64,000 bases of DNA, taken from positions 6,137,184 to 6,201,183 of the forward strand of contig NW_004624848.1 in NCBI RefSeq assembly GCF_000247695.1. The letters are read 5' to 3'. This document shows positions 11,379 through 24,002 of this stretch, piece by piece (position 1 is the first letter of the stretch; each line of letters begins with the position of its first letter). The notes below the pieces were generated by a model. It was not told where the DNA came from. It did not search any database and saw only the letters and a program-made list of their open reading frames with translations. Source of the DNA: Heterocephalus glaber. Lineage: Eukaryota; Chordata; Mammalia; Rodentia; Bathyergidae. The position numbers and the translations under genes are program-made.

Positions 11379-11445
11379 TGTGGTTTCGCTGCTTGCTGCG
11401 CAAGCGCAAAGACCCGAGTTTGATCCCCGGTACCAACAAAAAAAG
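11379..11445 (+). mobile_element. ID-type SINE, plus strand, 5'-truncated
   Basis: Begins inside the element at 'gtggtttcgctgcttgctgc', keeps the B box (CCCGAGTTTGATCCCCGG) and ends TACCAACAAAAAAAG. The A-box end is missing. Confidence 0.82.
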
Positions 11446-11518
11446 AAAGAGAGAAATATCCGTGTTGAACTGACAAACTCAAATTGGAAAGGAGAAAAGG
11501 CAAGTCTTAGAAAAACAT

Positions 11519-11519
<1 letters not shown>

Positions 11520-11570
<51 letters not shown>
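11520..11570. repeat. (TG)25 microsatellite
   Basis: Uninterrupted TG dinucleotides over 50 bases. Confidence 0.99.
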
Positions 11571-11572
<2 letters not shown>

Positions 11573-11742
11573 TGTGCTACCGGACACACTGTGCAAGTGC
11601 TCTATCACTGAGCTGCACCTCCAGCGATCCCGATTTTATTTTGAGACAGATTCTCACTGAGATGCCTAGGCTGACCTCAGACCTTGCAATCCTCTGGTCT
11701 CAACCCCTCAAGTACTCAGGGTTGCGTGTGTTCACCACCTGG
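11571..11742 (-). mobile_element. ID+B1 composite SINE (B4-like), minus strand
   Basis: An inverted tRNA-type half ('gtgctctatcactgagctgc') is followed by an inverted B1 half ('tttgagacagattctcactg', 'aggctgacctcagacc', 'gtactcagggttgcgtgtgt'). This order is that of rodent B4-type composites. Confidence 0.58.
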
Positions 11743-11794
11743 AGACCTTCGTTTTCACTGGATGCACCACACTGTGCTTTGTAATTTGGTCAAA

Positions 11795-11900
11795 TCTTCC
11801 TTTGCGAGTTTCAGTTTCCTCACCTACAAAATATTAAAGATAACACTTGCTTTGCCAACCTTCTGATAGTTAGTTCAAATATCAAGAAGTGAAAGGTGTG
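11795..11900 (+). mobile_element. MIR-like ancient SINE fragment
   Basis: 'gagtttcagtttcctcacct' and 'acaaaatattaaagataaca' resemble the MIR core/3' region. Short and diverged. Confidence 0.42.
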
Positions 11901-12898
11901 AAAAAGACATCATAAAATACCATGAAATATTTAATAAAATGATAATTATGTTGGTAATTATTCTGTACTGTAGGTGAAGGTCTCTACCTCTTACTTATTT
12001 TTATATCAGGTTTATCTATCTGTCAAGTTGTTGGCTGTATGCCAGTGAGTTAGTGTAATTTGGGATTAAAAGAGGATAGAAAAGCGAAACAATATCTTAG
12101 TCCCCTGGTGCCTGCTGATAATTGTGAATATCTATAAAATATTAGATAAGTACATTTTTTGAGAACGAAAAGCTCTTAGCTTGTAGGAAGTATAAGGAAG
12201 TGGCAAACCATCTGAATACTTTAAATAGTAAAGGAAGTAATCATTACTTCAATTGTAAATAGATATAATGCAATCTTTATCATTTATCACTTTTTAATTT
12301 TTATCATAGGTAATATTAAAAATCTTATTGACTTACTCAGAATGGCTACTTAATTAGTTCTACAAAGAAGACTGGAAAACTAATATCTACTTATCAATTT
12401 AATGCTTTTCATATTAGGATAACTTGGACCCTAAACAATAAAATAAAAATAATGGGCAATATTACAGTATATTTGTTTATTGCTGAAGTGTACCTTTTGA
12501 TCTTCCTCTAATGTATATGTCATTTAAATATTTTGGTAGATTAAATGTGGTTTACAAATATATATAGATAGATGGAGAGATAGATAGGCATAAATATAAA
12601 TGTAGATATATAGTATAGTATTTAAACTGAAGTTTTTTCAAAAGTTAAAGGAAGAAAATTTACACCTTGTGAGTTTTGAGGGATCACAAAGTGAGAAATC
12701 TGAAAAGCATCTTTCTTAAATGAATGTCAACACCCAGGAGAATTCAATTCCTGATGCCCAGCCAGGTCCTCAGCCCAGTCTTTGCAGGTTGAGTTAATCA
12801 CAATACTTTATCCAAACAGACATAAAGTAATTAAGTATTTAAGCATACAGACATTCACCATCTAATCTTAAATTATTACTTTTTACACCAGTTTTAAA
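11901..12898. other. AT-rich intron-like sequence
   Basis: No gene seen. A degenerate ATAG/GATA-type simple repeat lies at 12560-12590. Confidence 0.5.
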
Positions 12899-12983
12899 CC
12901 TTTTTTTTTTGTACTGGGGATCGAACTCAGGACCTTGTGCTTATGAGGCAGGCGGCGGCACCACTGAGCTAAATCCCCAGCCC
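12899..12983 (-). mobile_element. ID-type SINE, minus strand
   Basis: T run, then GTACTGGGGATCGAACTCAG, and CACTGAGCTAAATCCCCAGC at the far end. The flanks share TAAACC, a possible short target-site duplication. Confidence 0.93.
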
Positions 12984-13277
12984 TAAACCATTATTTTTTA
13001 CAGCCTGCAATACCTGGTATTTCTTATTTTACTATTTGAATGATATAACGCATTTATGCACCACAAACATCACCCTAGAGAATGATCAATTTATATTTCT
13101 ATATATATATATATTATTTTGTTCAGAGAGAAATATGTTTCTGGCAATACAAATTGATTATAATAACAAATATTTACATGATACTTTTCACTTCTGAAAA
13201 AAGATATTTTACACGTCAGAAGAATATTGTATTGAAATGAATTTTAAATCTTATTTTTGCATCGAATTCCTATTATA

Positions 13278-13368
13278 GGGCCGGGGATTTAGTTCAGTGG
13301 TGCCACTGCCTGCCTTGCAAGTGCAAAGTCCTGACTTCGATCCCTGGTACAAAAAAAAAAAAAAAAAA
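13278..13368 (+). mobile_element. ID-type SINE, plus strand
   Basis: GGGCCGGGGATTTAGTTCAG to GATCCCTGGTAC with an 18-A tail. The flanks CCTATTATAG and GCTATTGTAG look like a diverged target-site duplication. Confidence 0.93.
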
Positions 13369-14714
13369 TTGCTATTGTAGATACGAGACATACACTATTG
13401 AGAAATAATGTTTGTGCAATTTATTACTCTCTTATTTTGTTATTAGAAACCTAAAAATATTGTAGTGCATTCATTAGAAGACACAAAGATTTTAAAAATC
13501 ACAAAGTCTGGCACTGTACCTAGTTCGCTGTCCAATAGATGACGTGGCATGACACTTTTGAAGCACAAAGACTGAAGAAGTACTGCACAGCATGCTTCAA
13601 CAGAAACTAACAATGTTCACAAATGAAAACGCAGCCATTTGAAGTCCAGTAGAATTTTACTTAAAAGTTGCCCATACACCCTGCCATTTCAATGCAGTTA
13701 TGCCAACTACATTGATGTATGCAAATGCTTCATTTGCTAACATTTCCTTGTCCTGATTTTGTACACTCAATTTTTATTTAATGGTGATCCAAAATAAAAA
13801 GGTTGTATCATAGAGAAGATTAAAACCTCTTTAACAGAATTTGACCTCTAAATACTCAGTGCCTCCTTTTCATTGGAATTTCAGATTTAAACCTGATAAC
13901 ATTGAAATGAACAGAGAGGAAACAAGGAAGGAAACAATAGAAATCAACTGATACAGATTTCTCCCGTAAAATAGCTTTCGAGTTTTTTTAAAGTATAGTT
14001 TTTCAAATAAAAAATAACTGAATAACTCTCCACTAAATTTCAGACTAGATGGTTCAAGTGAGTGTGTATCATTTCCAGGTGGAATTGTATACACAACTTG
14101 GAAAGCCGGAAGCTTCCAAACTGTCATGAAATCTTACATGCATTAGGCATCCAAGGTCACATGAAATTTCAGAGACAAACAAAACATTGTAAAGCTTGTC
14201 TTCATGTAGTATATCAAAGAACTCCTTTCTATTATATTTTCTTTCTCCTTTTCTCCTTCAGGCTAAAAACTACAAACTTCTCAAAATCGAAGCTTTTATA
14301 ATGTGAATTAATCCTTTGAATTATCTCCTGTTTTTATTTTGACTAAAATAAGAGGTACTTACAGTTGACATTTGCCTTTAAGATTTTCTGTAACAACAAT
14401 TACTAACAGAATATTACCTTTAAGTAAAGCATAGCTATACTTCAGCGCACTTCATACACTAACAAATAATAGATCATCAAATCAGAAATCCATTTTTAAA
14501 AGTCCCTCTTGGTGAGTCCAGAGGAAACAGTTCTTGTCCTGGCGGTCTCTCTTAGAGTTGTTTCATGCTATGCAGATTACTCAATTCCAAACTTTTCAGC
14601 CTTTATATCAAATAAGCTCATATATATGGTTTTTCATAAAATTTCCAAATAAAAAATACTGTCGTTTTCTCTGACTCTTTCTTGTGATCACACATTTGTT
14701 GAACACCTTTGTCC
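13369..14714. other. AT-rich intron-like sequence
   Basis: Short open frames at 13870-14127 (minus) and 14062-14301 (plus) overlap each other and resemble no family. No other structure. Confidence 0.5.
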
Positions 14715-15182
14715 ATTATTTCTTATTATTAATTGTGTATAATCCTGGGGTGCAGTGTGGAATCTCCATACATGCACATAGGGTGCACACAGCAAATCCA
14801 ACCTCCCTTTTCCACCCAAACAGCTACAACCTCACCAATCTCTAGCAACCATTGTTCTACTTCCAGATAGACACCTTCTGTGTTGGCTGATTCCATTAAA
14901 CATAATGCCCTTCATTTCTATCCATGCTGTTACAAATAACAGAATTCTGTTCTTTTTTATGGCTGCATAATACTTCTGTGGGGGATGCACATGTGTACAC
15001 ACATAAATATAACATTTTCTTTATCCACCCATCTGGAGATGGCCCACAGGGTGATTCCACATCTGAGCTGCTTTGAGCAATGCGGCAATAAACCTGGGCT
15101 TGGGGGATCTCTGTGGCTTGTGAGCTCATTTCCTCAGTGTTTTTACCCAGAAATGAGATAGTGGGGTCATTGTTTCAGTAAT
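14715..15182 (-). mobile_element. Ancient L1 3' end, minus strand
   Basis: Inverted L1 3'-end words in the right order: 'catttctatccatgctgtta', 'ttttttatggctgcataata', 'acattttctttatccaccca', 'gcaatgcggcaataaacctg', 'acccagaaatgagatagtgg'. The preceding 14715-14880 matches the inverted L1 3' UTR. The open frame at 14896-15129 is part of this. Confidence 0.7.
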
Positions 15183-15565
15183 TGGGATTGATAAATTATT
15201 TGAGGTATAGAAAGAATAAATTAGTTTATCTGACTCTTTGTTTTCTACCTTGGACAGATACGAGGCAAATTCTCATTCAGTGGGAGCATATATTAAGGGC
15301 TTTCTTTCAAATATATTTTTGGATATGTAACATTTACACAAAAAGATACAATATTATATAAAATATTTATGAAATATTTGACTTTCATTATTTTACATAA
15401 AATCATTTGGTATTTATCATTTATTATTGCTAGATGAATATAAATCTGGAAAATTGCATTGGATTATTTAACAAGACAATCTTATTGCATTATCAAACAT
15501 ATTAATTAAACTCCACTACCTTTTTTAATGTGTTCTATAGGACATATGTGTCATGTGTTTTATTT
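15183..15565. other. AT-rich intron-like sequence
   Basis: Nothing recognisable. Confidence 0.5.
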
Positions 15566-15659
15566 ATTTTATTTATTTTTTTTTTGATACTGGGGATTGA
15601 ACTCGGGACCTTGCACTTGCAAAGCAGGCGCTGAAACCACTGAGCTAAATCCCTGGCCC
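15566..15659 (-). mobile_element. ID-type SINE, minus strand, with target-site duplication
   Basis: A T-rich tail, GATACTGGGGATTGAACTCG, and CACTGAGCTAAATCCCTGGC. The word TGTGTTTTATTT recurs at the right flank (from 15660) and, as TGTGTTTTATTT after 'tca', at 15554, so it is the probable target-site duplication. Confidence 0.94.
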
Positions 15660-16564
15660 GTGTGTTTTATTTTTAAACCTCTAGAGAGGAATAGGAAATT
15701 AGAAGTCCTGGAACAATCACTGAGAGAAAAGCTTTTTAAAAAGTGAAAAGTAATTAAAGAATTAAAGTATAACTTAAAAATACTTACACAATGTAAAAGA
15801 AATCAAGAAAGGAGGCAAGATATGATATATGCAGAAAAATAAATTTAAACAGCACATGTACATTCACTTGTTTAGTAATAACGCTGAATGGAAATGATTA
15901 AATACAATAAAAAGGCAGAGACAGACTGGGTTTGAAAACAAGGTCCAAACATTTGTCTATAGGAGAAAGACACTTAATTTCAAAGATAGAAGGTTGAATA
16001 GAGAAGGGTGGAAACACAAATACCACTCAAAAAGCAACCCTTACATAAAATAGACATTGAATAAAGTTGAACAATACTTTAAGATAAGGGTGCATATCTT
16101 ATAATTATTACAGGTCAATATGAGAAGATTTCACAAGTACAAATGCATGGTCCTAAATACTGAGCCCCCAAATGCATAGCATTGAAAAAAAGTAGAGCGA
16201 GAAAGAAGAATTCTTTCAACAATAATCATTGAAGAATTCAATAGTTCACTTTAAAAATAGGTAGCATTAGGTAGAATGTTAACGATAAAATGGAGGAATT
16301 AAGGGTCATGATTTTTAAAAAATAGATCTCAAAATATTTTTTAAAATAGATCTAACATATCTATGGAAACTCTATCTGCAGTGGCCAAACATACTTTCTG
16401 TAAGCAATATGAAATATTATCCAAGACAGATCAATTTACAAGGCATAAAACAAACCTTAATAAACCCATAATTACTGAAGTCATAGAAACATGGCATTTG
16501 AAAGCAGTAGAATTAGGTTAGAACTCAGCAACAAAGGATATTTACAAACATCCAAAAATTTACG

Positions 16565-16652
16565 GTTTTGCCAGGGATTTAGCTCAGTGGTTCCACTGCC
16601 CGCCTCACAGGCAGAAGGACCGGAGTTCAATCCCTGGTACCAAAAAAATAAA
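16565..16652 (+). mobile_element. ID-type SINE, plus strand, inside ancient L1
   Basis: Core CCAGGGATTTAGCTCAGTGG to CAATCCCTGGTACC plus an A-rich tail. AAAAATTTAC occurs on both sides (16553 and about 16655), a 10-bp target-site duplication. Confidence 0.94.
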
Positions 16653-16789
16653 TAAAAATTTACAGTGCTAAATAGCTAATACATCAAAGAAGAAATCAAA
16701 AGGAATTTTGGTGAACACTTTCAGATGAATGAAAATAAAACACACAGACTACAAACTTATAGAATGCAGCTAAAGCAGTGATTACAAAC

Positions 16790-16930
16790 ATATAGTTTAT
16801 GTTAACATATATAGACTGTTTATATATATATGTCTATACATATAGTGCATATAAATATATATCATATAATATATATATTTAATAAAATATATAAATATAT
16901 ATAAATGCCATATATATATATATATATGGT
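16790..16930. repeat. (AT)-rich simple repeat
   Basis: Runs of TATATATA broken by GTC/CAT interruptions across about 140 bp. Confidence 0.88.
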
Positions 16931-17988
16931 ACTTTAATCAAAGGTCTATCCATCCACCTATTTGCCCTGGGAAAAATAGTCATGAGGGTATTAGAATAGG
17001 AATAAGATAAATGATACAGAATATAGAAAATTAGAAAACAACTATCAAAACCAGAAACTTTTTTTCTGGAAAGGTCAGTACAATTTTCATAATTTTAGAT
17101 GAACTAACCAAGAAAAATAACAGAAGGCTCAAGTTACTAAAAGAAAGAAGATATATCACTAAAAGAAAGAAAAGGAACTGTTAGAGAACACTACTATAAG
17201 CAACTCTATGCCAACAAACTAGATTAATAAGTGAAGTGGACAAATGCTTAGAAAGACACAAACTGCAAAAACTGACCAAATGAGGAACAGAAAATCTCAC
17301 TGGTCTCATATAAAAGAAAGAGATTTAACTGATAACATAAAAACTGTACATAAAGCCAAGCCAAGGCCCTGGTTTTACTAACATGATCCACCTTTAAGTA
17401 AGAACAGCAATTCTTCAGAAATTTTTCTCAGTCACTGTAAAAAAGCAGTATTACTCTGATACCAGAAGGTGTGAAGGACAACACAAACAAGAAAATTATA
17501 CAATAATATCCCTTATGAATATTAATGTAAGAATCCTCAACAAGATTTCAAAAAGCCTAACCCAGACAATATAGGAAGAAGAATATTTATTGTGACAAAG
17601 GGACATTTATCTCATGATCTCATAGTTGCTCTAATACCTAAAAATTAATATAGTACACTATTATCAATAAAATGAAAACAAAAATACATGATCATATGAA
17701 TAGATGAATAAAAACATTGACATAATCCAAATACAGTAACTTTATGATTAAAAGCACTCAACAAATGAAATGGAGGGGTACTCTTCCACTGCAAAAGGCA
17801 CATCTATGAGAAGTCCACAGGTAATATCACGCTGAATGCAACTCCCCGAGATCAGCCATAAGACCAAACATCTGTCTCTCATTACTTTGTTCAGTATTCA
17901 AAAGGTGGAGGGATGAGGGTTGTCTAGTGACTGTCAATGGGTAAGGATTTCTTTTTTGAGAGGTAGAATTGTTCTAAAATTGATTATA

Positions 17989-19275
17989 CTCAAACAAAAC
18001 AGCTGTACGTCTTGTAACAAATTGAACAAACAGACAAGTACACACATAAGACAACTTGTTTATAAACCAGAGTGCACTCAGATGTATTTGGCAACTTGAA
18101 TTATAATAACCATTTTATAATTTTTAGGTTTGTAACTATAAATAAGACTAGTTAGAACATTGTAGGTCAATTAGCAGAGATCTCTTGTAATAAGAATCAA
18201 AAGGAATAAAAGCCTTTTATACCCATGAAAGCAAAATCAGTTTTAAGATGGGCCCTAAGCTGACAGTTTATCTGACTGGAACACCCAGCTGCACAGGCTT
18301 CTCACGGTTGCTTTGATAGCCGCATGTAATCGTTCCCTCTAAAGGGACAGACTGTTGAAGGTGGTTTTATCTATCTCTGGGGGGTCTGCTCAGGCCAGGT
18401 TTGGGTGTAGAAGAGACCAGGTGACCCTCTTTGGAGCTCAGTATGAATTCCAAGCAGTGAGGAAGAAGGCTTGCCAAGGCTCCAACCTGCTGTGCTGCAG
18501 ACGTCCACCTACGACAGGTTTTTTTTTTCCATTTTGAAAAGAAACAAAGGAAAGAAGGTGTCCTCTTGTTCTGTGCCCAATTAAGGCATCCTTTAGCCTG
18601 TGCGACTTAAAGCTATACGGCTACCAAGATGACAGTGCCTGGCGCCTGTCCAGGGACTTCAGATAGACCTTCCATAGTAACCGGCTGCTGATCACAACTA
18701 CCACCCTCTTCAGCCGTAGTAGCCAGAACTGTCTTTGCCCCTTACCCCTCGTGGAAGTTAGGGGTCCTTCTTCAGAGGGGAGAATATGGTAGATAGGTAA
18801 GTTAATCAGATACCTTGTTGGCAGGTACACAGGGCCTCCCTCAAGGCGCCAGCCCTCCAGGAGCCAACACAGCAAGGAACCAACGTGGAGAACAACTGAG
18901 GCACATTCACTGGTTAGCATTATAAAAAGAAGAGGCACTACTTCCCCTAGAGATAGCAGTGATTGATATTCTAAATGGGAAATTCCTTGGATGTGGCTTG
19001 TCTTCCCATTTGACCCCCGTTTAATCAATGTTACCTGGGTGACTGTACTTGTAATCTTATTGGTTGGTCGTGGTTTTGTCCCACCTCATGCCCACCTTGT
19101 AAATTTCCATTGGGTCTTACAGTTTTGTCCCACTTTGTACCCGCCTCACCACATGGCTTTGCTGTATAAAACAACTTTGAAAAGCAGGGTGGGTGGGCAA
19201 CCCACTTCCCAGTGCCTCTTCTGTGTCTCTTAGGCAGAAGCTTTCTTTCTCTCTATAAATTTTCCTACTCTTAAA
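17989..19275 (+). mobile_element. 1.29-kb insert with retrocopy hallmarks (unidentified polyadenylated transcript, LTR-like 3' part)
   Basis: The host L1 3' UTR is split, and the same 13 bases, AAAATTGATTATA, lie at 17976-17988 and 19276-19288. The left junction TTCT/AAAA fits the L1 endonuclease target. The insert ends TATAAATTTTCCTACTCTT plus A's, so it has a TATAAA-type polyadenylation variant about 15 bases before the end. Within it, a TATA-like CTGTATAAAAC at about 19161, an inverted CCAAT word near 19060 and a 60-bp imperfect repeat of GTTTTGTCCCAC (19074, 19121) look like retroviral LTR U3/R. I infer a retrotransposed copy of a transcript ending in an ERV-type LTR. Its source gene is not recognised and no long frame is present. 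Confidence 0.5.
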
Positions 19276-19400
19276 AAAATTGATTATAATGGTGGTTCTG
19301 CTACCCTATTTTAAAAACCATTGAATTACACACTTTAAATGGGTGAATTAAATTGTATGGTGTACACATTATATCCTGATACAGGTGTGTATAAATAATA

Positions 19401-19745
19401 AATGTCATGGTATCTCTTATATGCGAATTTCAACATATAAATAGAGAGCAAAAGAAAAGATAATAGGAAGAAGGGAGATTTTTTTTAATTGGGAAGGAGA
19501 TCAAAAAATGGGAGGAAGGGAGCAAGAGGGAAGGGAAAGGCGATGAAAAGAATCCGAAACGGAGATAGATCTTTGGGAACCGAACCGGGAAGGGATCCAG
19601 AGACCGGAGGAGCGGGAGGAAAGGGAGGGCTAGAGGGCTGAAAAGAGCTACACTTTGCTGTGTGCATGTACCAGCTCCTTACCGCGAAGCTGATCCTTCT
19701 GTACTACACACATGTACAGATAAAAGAAAACTTAAAAATGGAAGC
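19401..19745 (+). mobile_element. L1 3' UTR-like fragment, purine-rich
   Basis: 'tctcttatatgcgaatttca' followed by a purine-rich tract (19465-19640) with 'ctttgggaaccgaaccggga' and then 'actacacacatgtacagat' resembles the purine-rich 3' UTR layout of rodent L1s. The minus-strand open frame here is the antisense of that tract. Could be a different repeat. Confidence 0.4.
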
Positions 19746-22190
19746 CCAAGACCTACTATTAATAAATTACTGTTGGTAAATGCTGAAATTCACTAGGTCA
19801 AATCTCCGACCATTGGGTTAAGGGTCCTCGTCTCTAGCACCACAAAACAATGATGGTCTTACAAAGTTTGATCAAAACCACGGGATTTAGAAGTCAAATT
19901 AGAGAACCCAAGCCGGTGGTTGCCTATATTAGTGCCTAAGCACTCGGAATGGTTACTTTTCACATCAAACACAGCTGCTGTGTCCGAGAGTGAGTGTTTG
20001 GCGGAGTAATGCACGGCGGAGGAGTCCAAGTCAGAAGGATGAGCGTCCTTGCACAGCTCCGTGTCTAACAGGAGTGCTCTTTGCTGCTTACCTTGCTGCA
20101 ATTAGGAGGTGATCTGACAGCATTTTGTGATGTAAACAATGTGTGAGGGAAATAAAACGCACAGCGTATTTGTCACATGTATGTGCCATTGATGGCTTGG
20201 CTGCAGATGCGCTAGGCCCTTCCGAAACAGCATAGGAGCTGTGCGAGATTCTTCGTGACGCCCAGTCTGAACTCAGCAGCTAGGGGAGGCAGCCAGGCCT
20301 GGTCAGCTGGTGAAGCCCCCAGGGAGACGTGCAATAGCACAGTCAGACTACTTCCTGGCTCACTTCAGGGTTCTGATGGCTCTATTCCGCGGTGCATGAC
20401 CACCGAAGCTCGCGGACACACTTCAACCACTTCAGACTGTAAGAGCAATGCCTGCCTTACACCAAGAATGAAAAAGTGGAATCCCATAATAGTGACAAAA
20501 ACAAACTGATCACCCCCTGCTCCTACAGGCGAATCCACACAAGTTCAGGATCTTCCACCAGTTACAGTATTTCAAAATCACGTTCCATAATTCATGCAGT
20601 TTTCCTCCTAACATTACAAAACAGACACATTTTCATGTAAGTATCTTTCCATTTACAGCAGCCTCACAGATATCAATAATACATCTTATTTAATTATTCT
20701 TCTATTAATGGGGTTTGGATTTGACATTTTCTCTACTTAGACTTGGAAATGTTTATCAGAGGTTTTATATTTTAATCGTTTAATAGCTAAGGTCTGACTG
20801 CTCTCCAGAAATGCATCTTGTACGCTCTCAGTGAATATCCTTTACCTCATCCTTGTGAGAACTGCACTGTCACTCTTAAAGCCTATGACATTTAAATAAC
20901 ATTATTGCAATTTTCCCTTCTCTCTTACCGGTAAGATGAAGAGCTTTTCCTAATTTGTGGGTCACTCACTTCTACTTTCTGGGGGCTTCCTGTCCTTCCC
21001 CACTAATGCTTTGAGAAAGCCGTTTCAAGAGTTTCCATCCACAGGGACAACGCCAGGGTATGCAGACATTCATTACAATGAACACAAACGCTCTGAGGCC
21101 CCTTCACCACTCCATCTCAACAAGGGAATGTAAATCAAAACCTGAAATTTGCATTCCATTTACACTGAACCGGGATGAACATGAGAAAATCGCTTTCCGA
21201 GTCCTATTTGATTGCTTCATGTGAACATGAACTTCATCTTACTTAATTCTACATGCCCTTCTGATTTACTGTCCGGTATAAAACATTTTAGAACAATATT
21301 CTGTATACAGTGTGAGGAATACAGAGGAGGAAAACTGGATTCAAATCCGCTAATCCTTTAGCAAATCTTCTAATCCTACAGCCAGTTTCCTGTAGTGAGT
21401 GTTTACTCTGTGCAGGATTCAGGTGCCCCTGACCACCCTTGCTCCCCGCTTCCAGTGGGAAACTGTCACCTGCTCAGCCCTGTGATTCTCCCAGCATCAC
21501 CTCACATATGAATCAGTCTCTTCCAGAAACAAGACACAGAAAATATGAGCTTTAATTAAAAATATTTTCCTATAGCAAGGCTTAGTTTCTGCTCAGAAAG
21601 AAACAAACTTTGCTTTGCACCGTGTGGATTATTAAAACAAATGTATGTACCTTAATCATGATTTGGGATTTTTTTCTCAGAAAAGCTTTGCATCTTCTTT
21701 CTCTAACATGTGTTGGTGTAGAGAATAATGATGCCAACATCAGTATTACTACACATTCTTCTTTGGTAGTTTGAACCCAATAGAATAAAAATCAATTTAA
21801 AGATTTTAATAATGTTAAAGAAATACAATTTTGCACTAAAACAAACTAGGTAGATTGTTAAACAAATGATAATTTCAATTATTTAAAATGGTTAAAATCA
21901 TATATCATGTAATCAGAATTCTTGAGAAATGAGAAATGAGAAAGATGGTGGGAGAAAAGGAATAAACGCACTGAAGACCTACTACCTGGGGGTGGTGGAC
22001 ATACAGGGTTCCTTCTTTGCTTGAAAATGGAAATCAAAGGGCAAAAAGGAAAATAGAGTTGGCTGTGTGATGCTCATAATATATGTCCCTTATTTCACTT
22101 ACACAAAGGGCAGTTTCTCAGGGTTCAGAGCAGTTTGTATAATACCCACGTCTTTGACAACATTTGATCGTTCTCTCCTTGAAATACACT
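19746..22190. other. Unassigned intron-like sequence
   Basis: Mixed composition: 19800-20450 is moderately GC with scattered CpG, the remainder AT-rich. Open frames at 19859-20101 (minus) and 20255-20509 (plus) match nothing I recognise. No repeat assigned. Confidence 0.45.
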
Positions 22191-22192
22191 CA

Positions 22193-22550
22193 TGAGTCAC
22201 TTAGTGACGGAGGTGCGCAGTAAGACACCATCACTGGCCAATCTCACAGGAGGGCATTGCAGCACCCCACGCACGGGGCACAGCGACCACACTCCCAGCC
22301 CACAGATCTGCGGGCCACTGTTCACTGAGGTGAGGGTAACACGGTGGCCAGCATTCGTAGACACACAAGTACACATCCGGAAAGTACACAGGAAAGATGC
22401 AGTGAAAATACTTAGGAATAGGAGTTTTCAGCTTCATTATACTCTTGTGAGACCACAATCAAATATGTTGTTTTTGTCACTTAACCAAAATGCTGTTAGG
22501 AGGCACAGGACTGTACTTTATTGGCTTCTTAAATGGCACAGGCATGCCTA
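22193..22550. mobile_element. Ancient mammalian interspersed repeat, family unnamed
   Basis: Starts GAGTCACTTAGTGACGGAG and later runs 'aagatgcagtgaaaatactt', 'cattatactcttgtgagacc', 'ttgtcacttaaccaaaatgc', 'aggcacaggactgta'. That word order is that of an old, widely dispersed mammalian repeat whose name I cannot recall with certainty. The 119-codon open frame over it is not supported. Confidence 0.35.
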
Positions 22551-23934
22551 GTTTTGTTTGGTTGTCTCCAATTTCACTGCTCCCTTGTTCTCAGCATGTC
22601 TCCTGGACACTCTTCAGACAGTGGATGGATGGAAAAGGACTCTGACCTGAGCTTTGCAGCTCCCACCCACTGTGGCCCATGGTTTAAAACCACATGTAGT
22701 TCATAACTTCCACTTTATAATTACAAGAATGACTGCTCTTCTATGCTCCCATCTCCTGCATCCAAACGGCATCTCAACATGCCCACCTAGGTATCTTTAA
22801 GCCCTACATAATATATACAAAGTAATATGCAGAAAACTACTCCTCCAACAAACTTCCCCCATCTAGGTGACAAGACACCATTCATCAAGTGCTCAGTGCA
22901 AGGTTCTAAGAAACATCATTTGTAGACCATTCTATACTCACTCGAAAGATATGTCCTACCTTTGAAATACAAATACCTTTGAAATGCCAATCTCTAGGCG
23001 CAACCACCTCTTTTTCCTCTCACTTCTGTTCTTGCTCTGTTCCTGTTCCACAGACGATTCTTTACAGAGCAGTGAGAAAAGTTCCACTAAAGAATAAATA
23101 ATTGGCTCTTATAACATCAAGCACAAACCTCTCGCCATACCCCTATGTAGCACCACATTGACCACCTTCTTGCTTTGGTTGCCCACAGCCCCTGTCCATG
23201 GAGCACTGGTCTACCTGCCACAGCTGTTCCCTGCACGCCTGACTCTACACTGCTGCATGCGCAGTCCACGACTGAACCCCAGAAGTGTGCAAGGCAGCAT
23301 CTGCCAGTGCATGCGTCTCTTTCCCGTGTGTCTCCACACCCAACAGCCCTTCCCAACTGCCCTAGATAACGTGTGCCTCTCTACTGTTCTCTAACCCTCC
23401 GTTAACTCTCATCATGCCCCATGACATTTTGGACACTTGTTTGCTTTCTCTGCCCACCCACAGAATGGAGCCTGTTTGACTTTATGCGTGTTTCTCTCTT
23501 TCATCCTCAGTGCAGGGTGGATTGAGAAGCAGCTGCTGTGCCATAGTTTCCGTGTGTGACCGGATGACTGCTGACGTTCAGAAGAGCATTACTCTGATTT
23601 TCTTCAGGTCAGTGCTTTGTGGATACAGACAAGTAGTCAGATAAAAACAAGTTTGTAGTACGTTCTATGTAGACCTCCAAGTACCTTCAAAGTTTCACAG
23701 ACCAGGGAAAAGTTACTGGGCTATGTCTGCTTCACTTGTTTTCATCTGGGCTTTTAATTTCTGTTGCTTTTAGTAGACTTCAGACTACTGCTTTAGTGAT
23801 TCTCGGTTAAGACATTAATGCAGTTACAAGACCCAAATGCCCATAATCCAAATTAAGGAGCTAAATGCTGTCTTTATTAATGGAAACTGACAGATCTCTT
23901 AGTCTACAAAGTATGCTTTCTTCTGTTTTTCTTT
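22551..23934. other. Unassigned intron-like sequence
   Basis: Pyrimidine-rich around 23000-23500, where weak similarity to L2/MIR-type 3' ends is possible but not secure. Overlapping open frames at 23117-23394 on both strands are not convincing. Confidence 0.4.
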
Positions 23935-24000
23935 TTAAAATTTTAATTTTATTGGCACATTTTAGATAAATGATCACATTCATCACAGGGAATTTGTACC
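23935..24000 (-). mobile_element. L1 3' terminus, minus strand (short)
   Basis: 'ttttattggcacattttaga' and 'atcacattcatcacagggaa' equal the reverse complement of the 3' end of the L1 at 52352-58525 with mismatches. It is cut off by the adjoining B1. Confidence 0.55.
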
Positions 24001-24002
24001 CA

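Larger units (their letters stand above)
15925..19400 (+). mobile_element. Ancient L1 (ORF2 region and 3' UTR), interrupted by later insertions
   Basis: Plus-strand remnants follow ORF2 order: 'aggcagagacagactgggtt', later 'aaaaccagaaactttttttc', 'gcaactctatgccaacaaac', 'ttactctgataccagaaggt', then a 3' UTR with 'gttctaaaattgattata'. The 3' UTR resumes at 19289 with 'aaaaaccattgaattacaca' and 'ctttaaatgggtgaatta'. Later arrivals are a SINE (16565), an AT-rich simple repeat (16790) and the 1.29-kb insert at 17989-19275. No reading frame survives. Confidence 0.62.

Noticed and set aside
22192..22551. 119-codon gene
   Set aside because: The DNA follows an ancient interspersed repeat; frame content is unrecognised and has no splice context.
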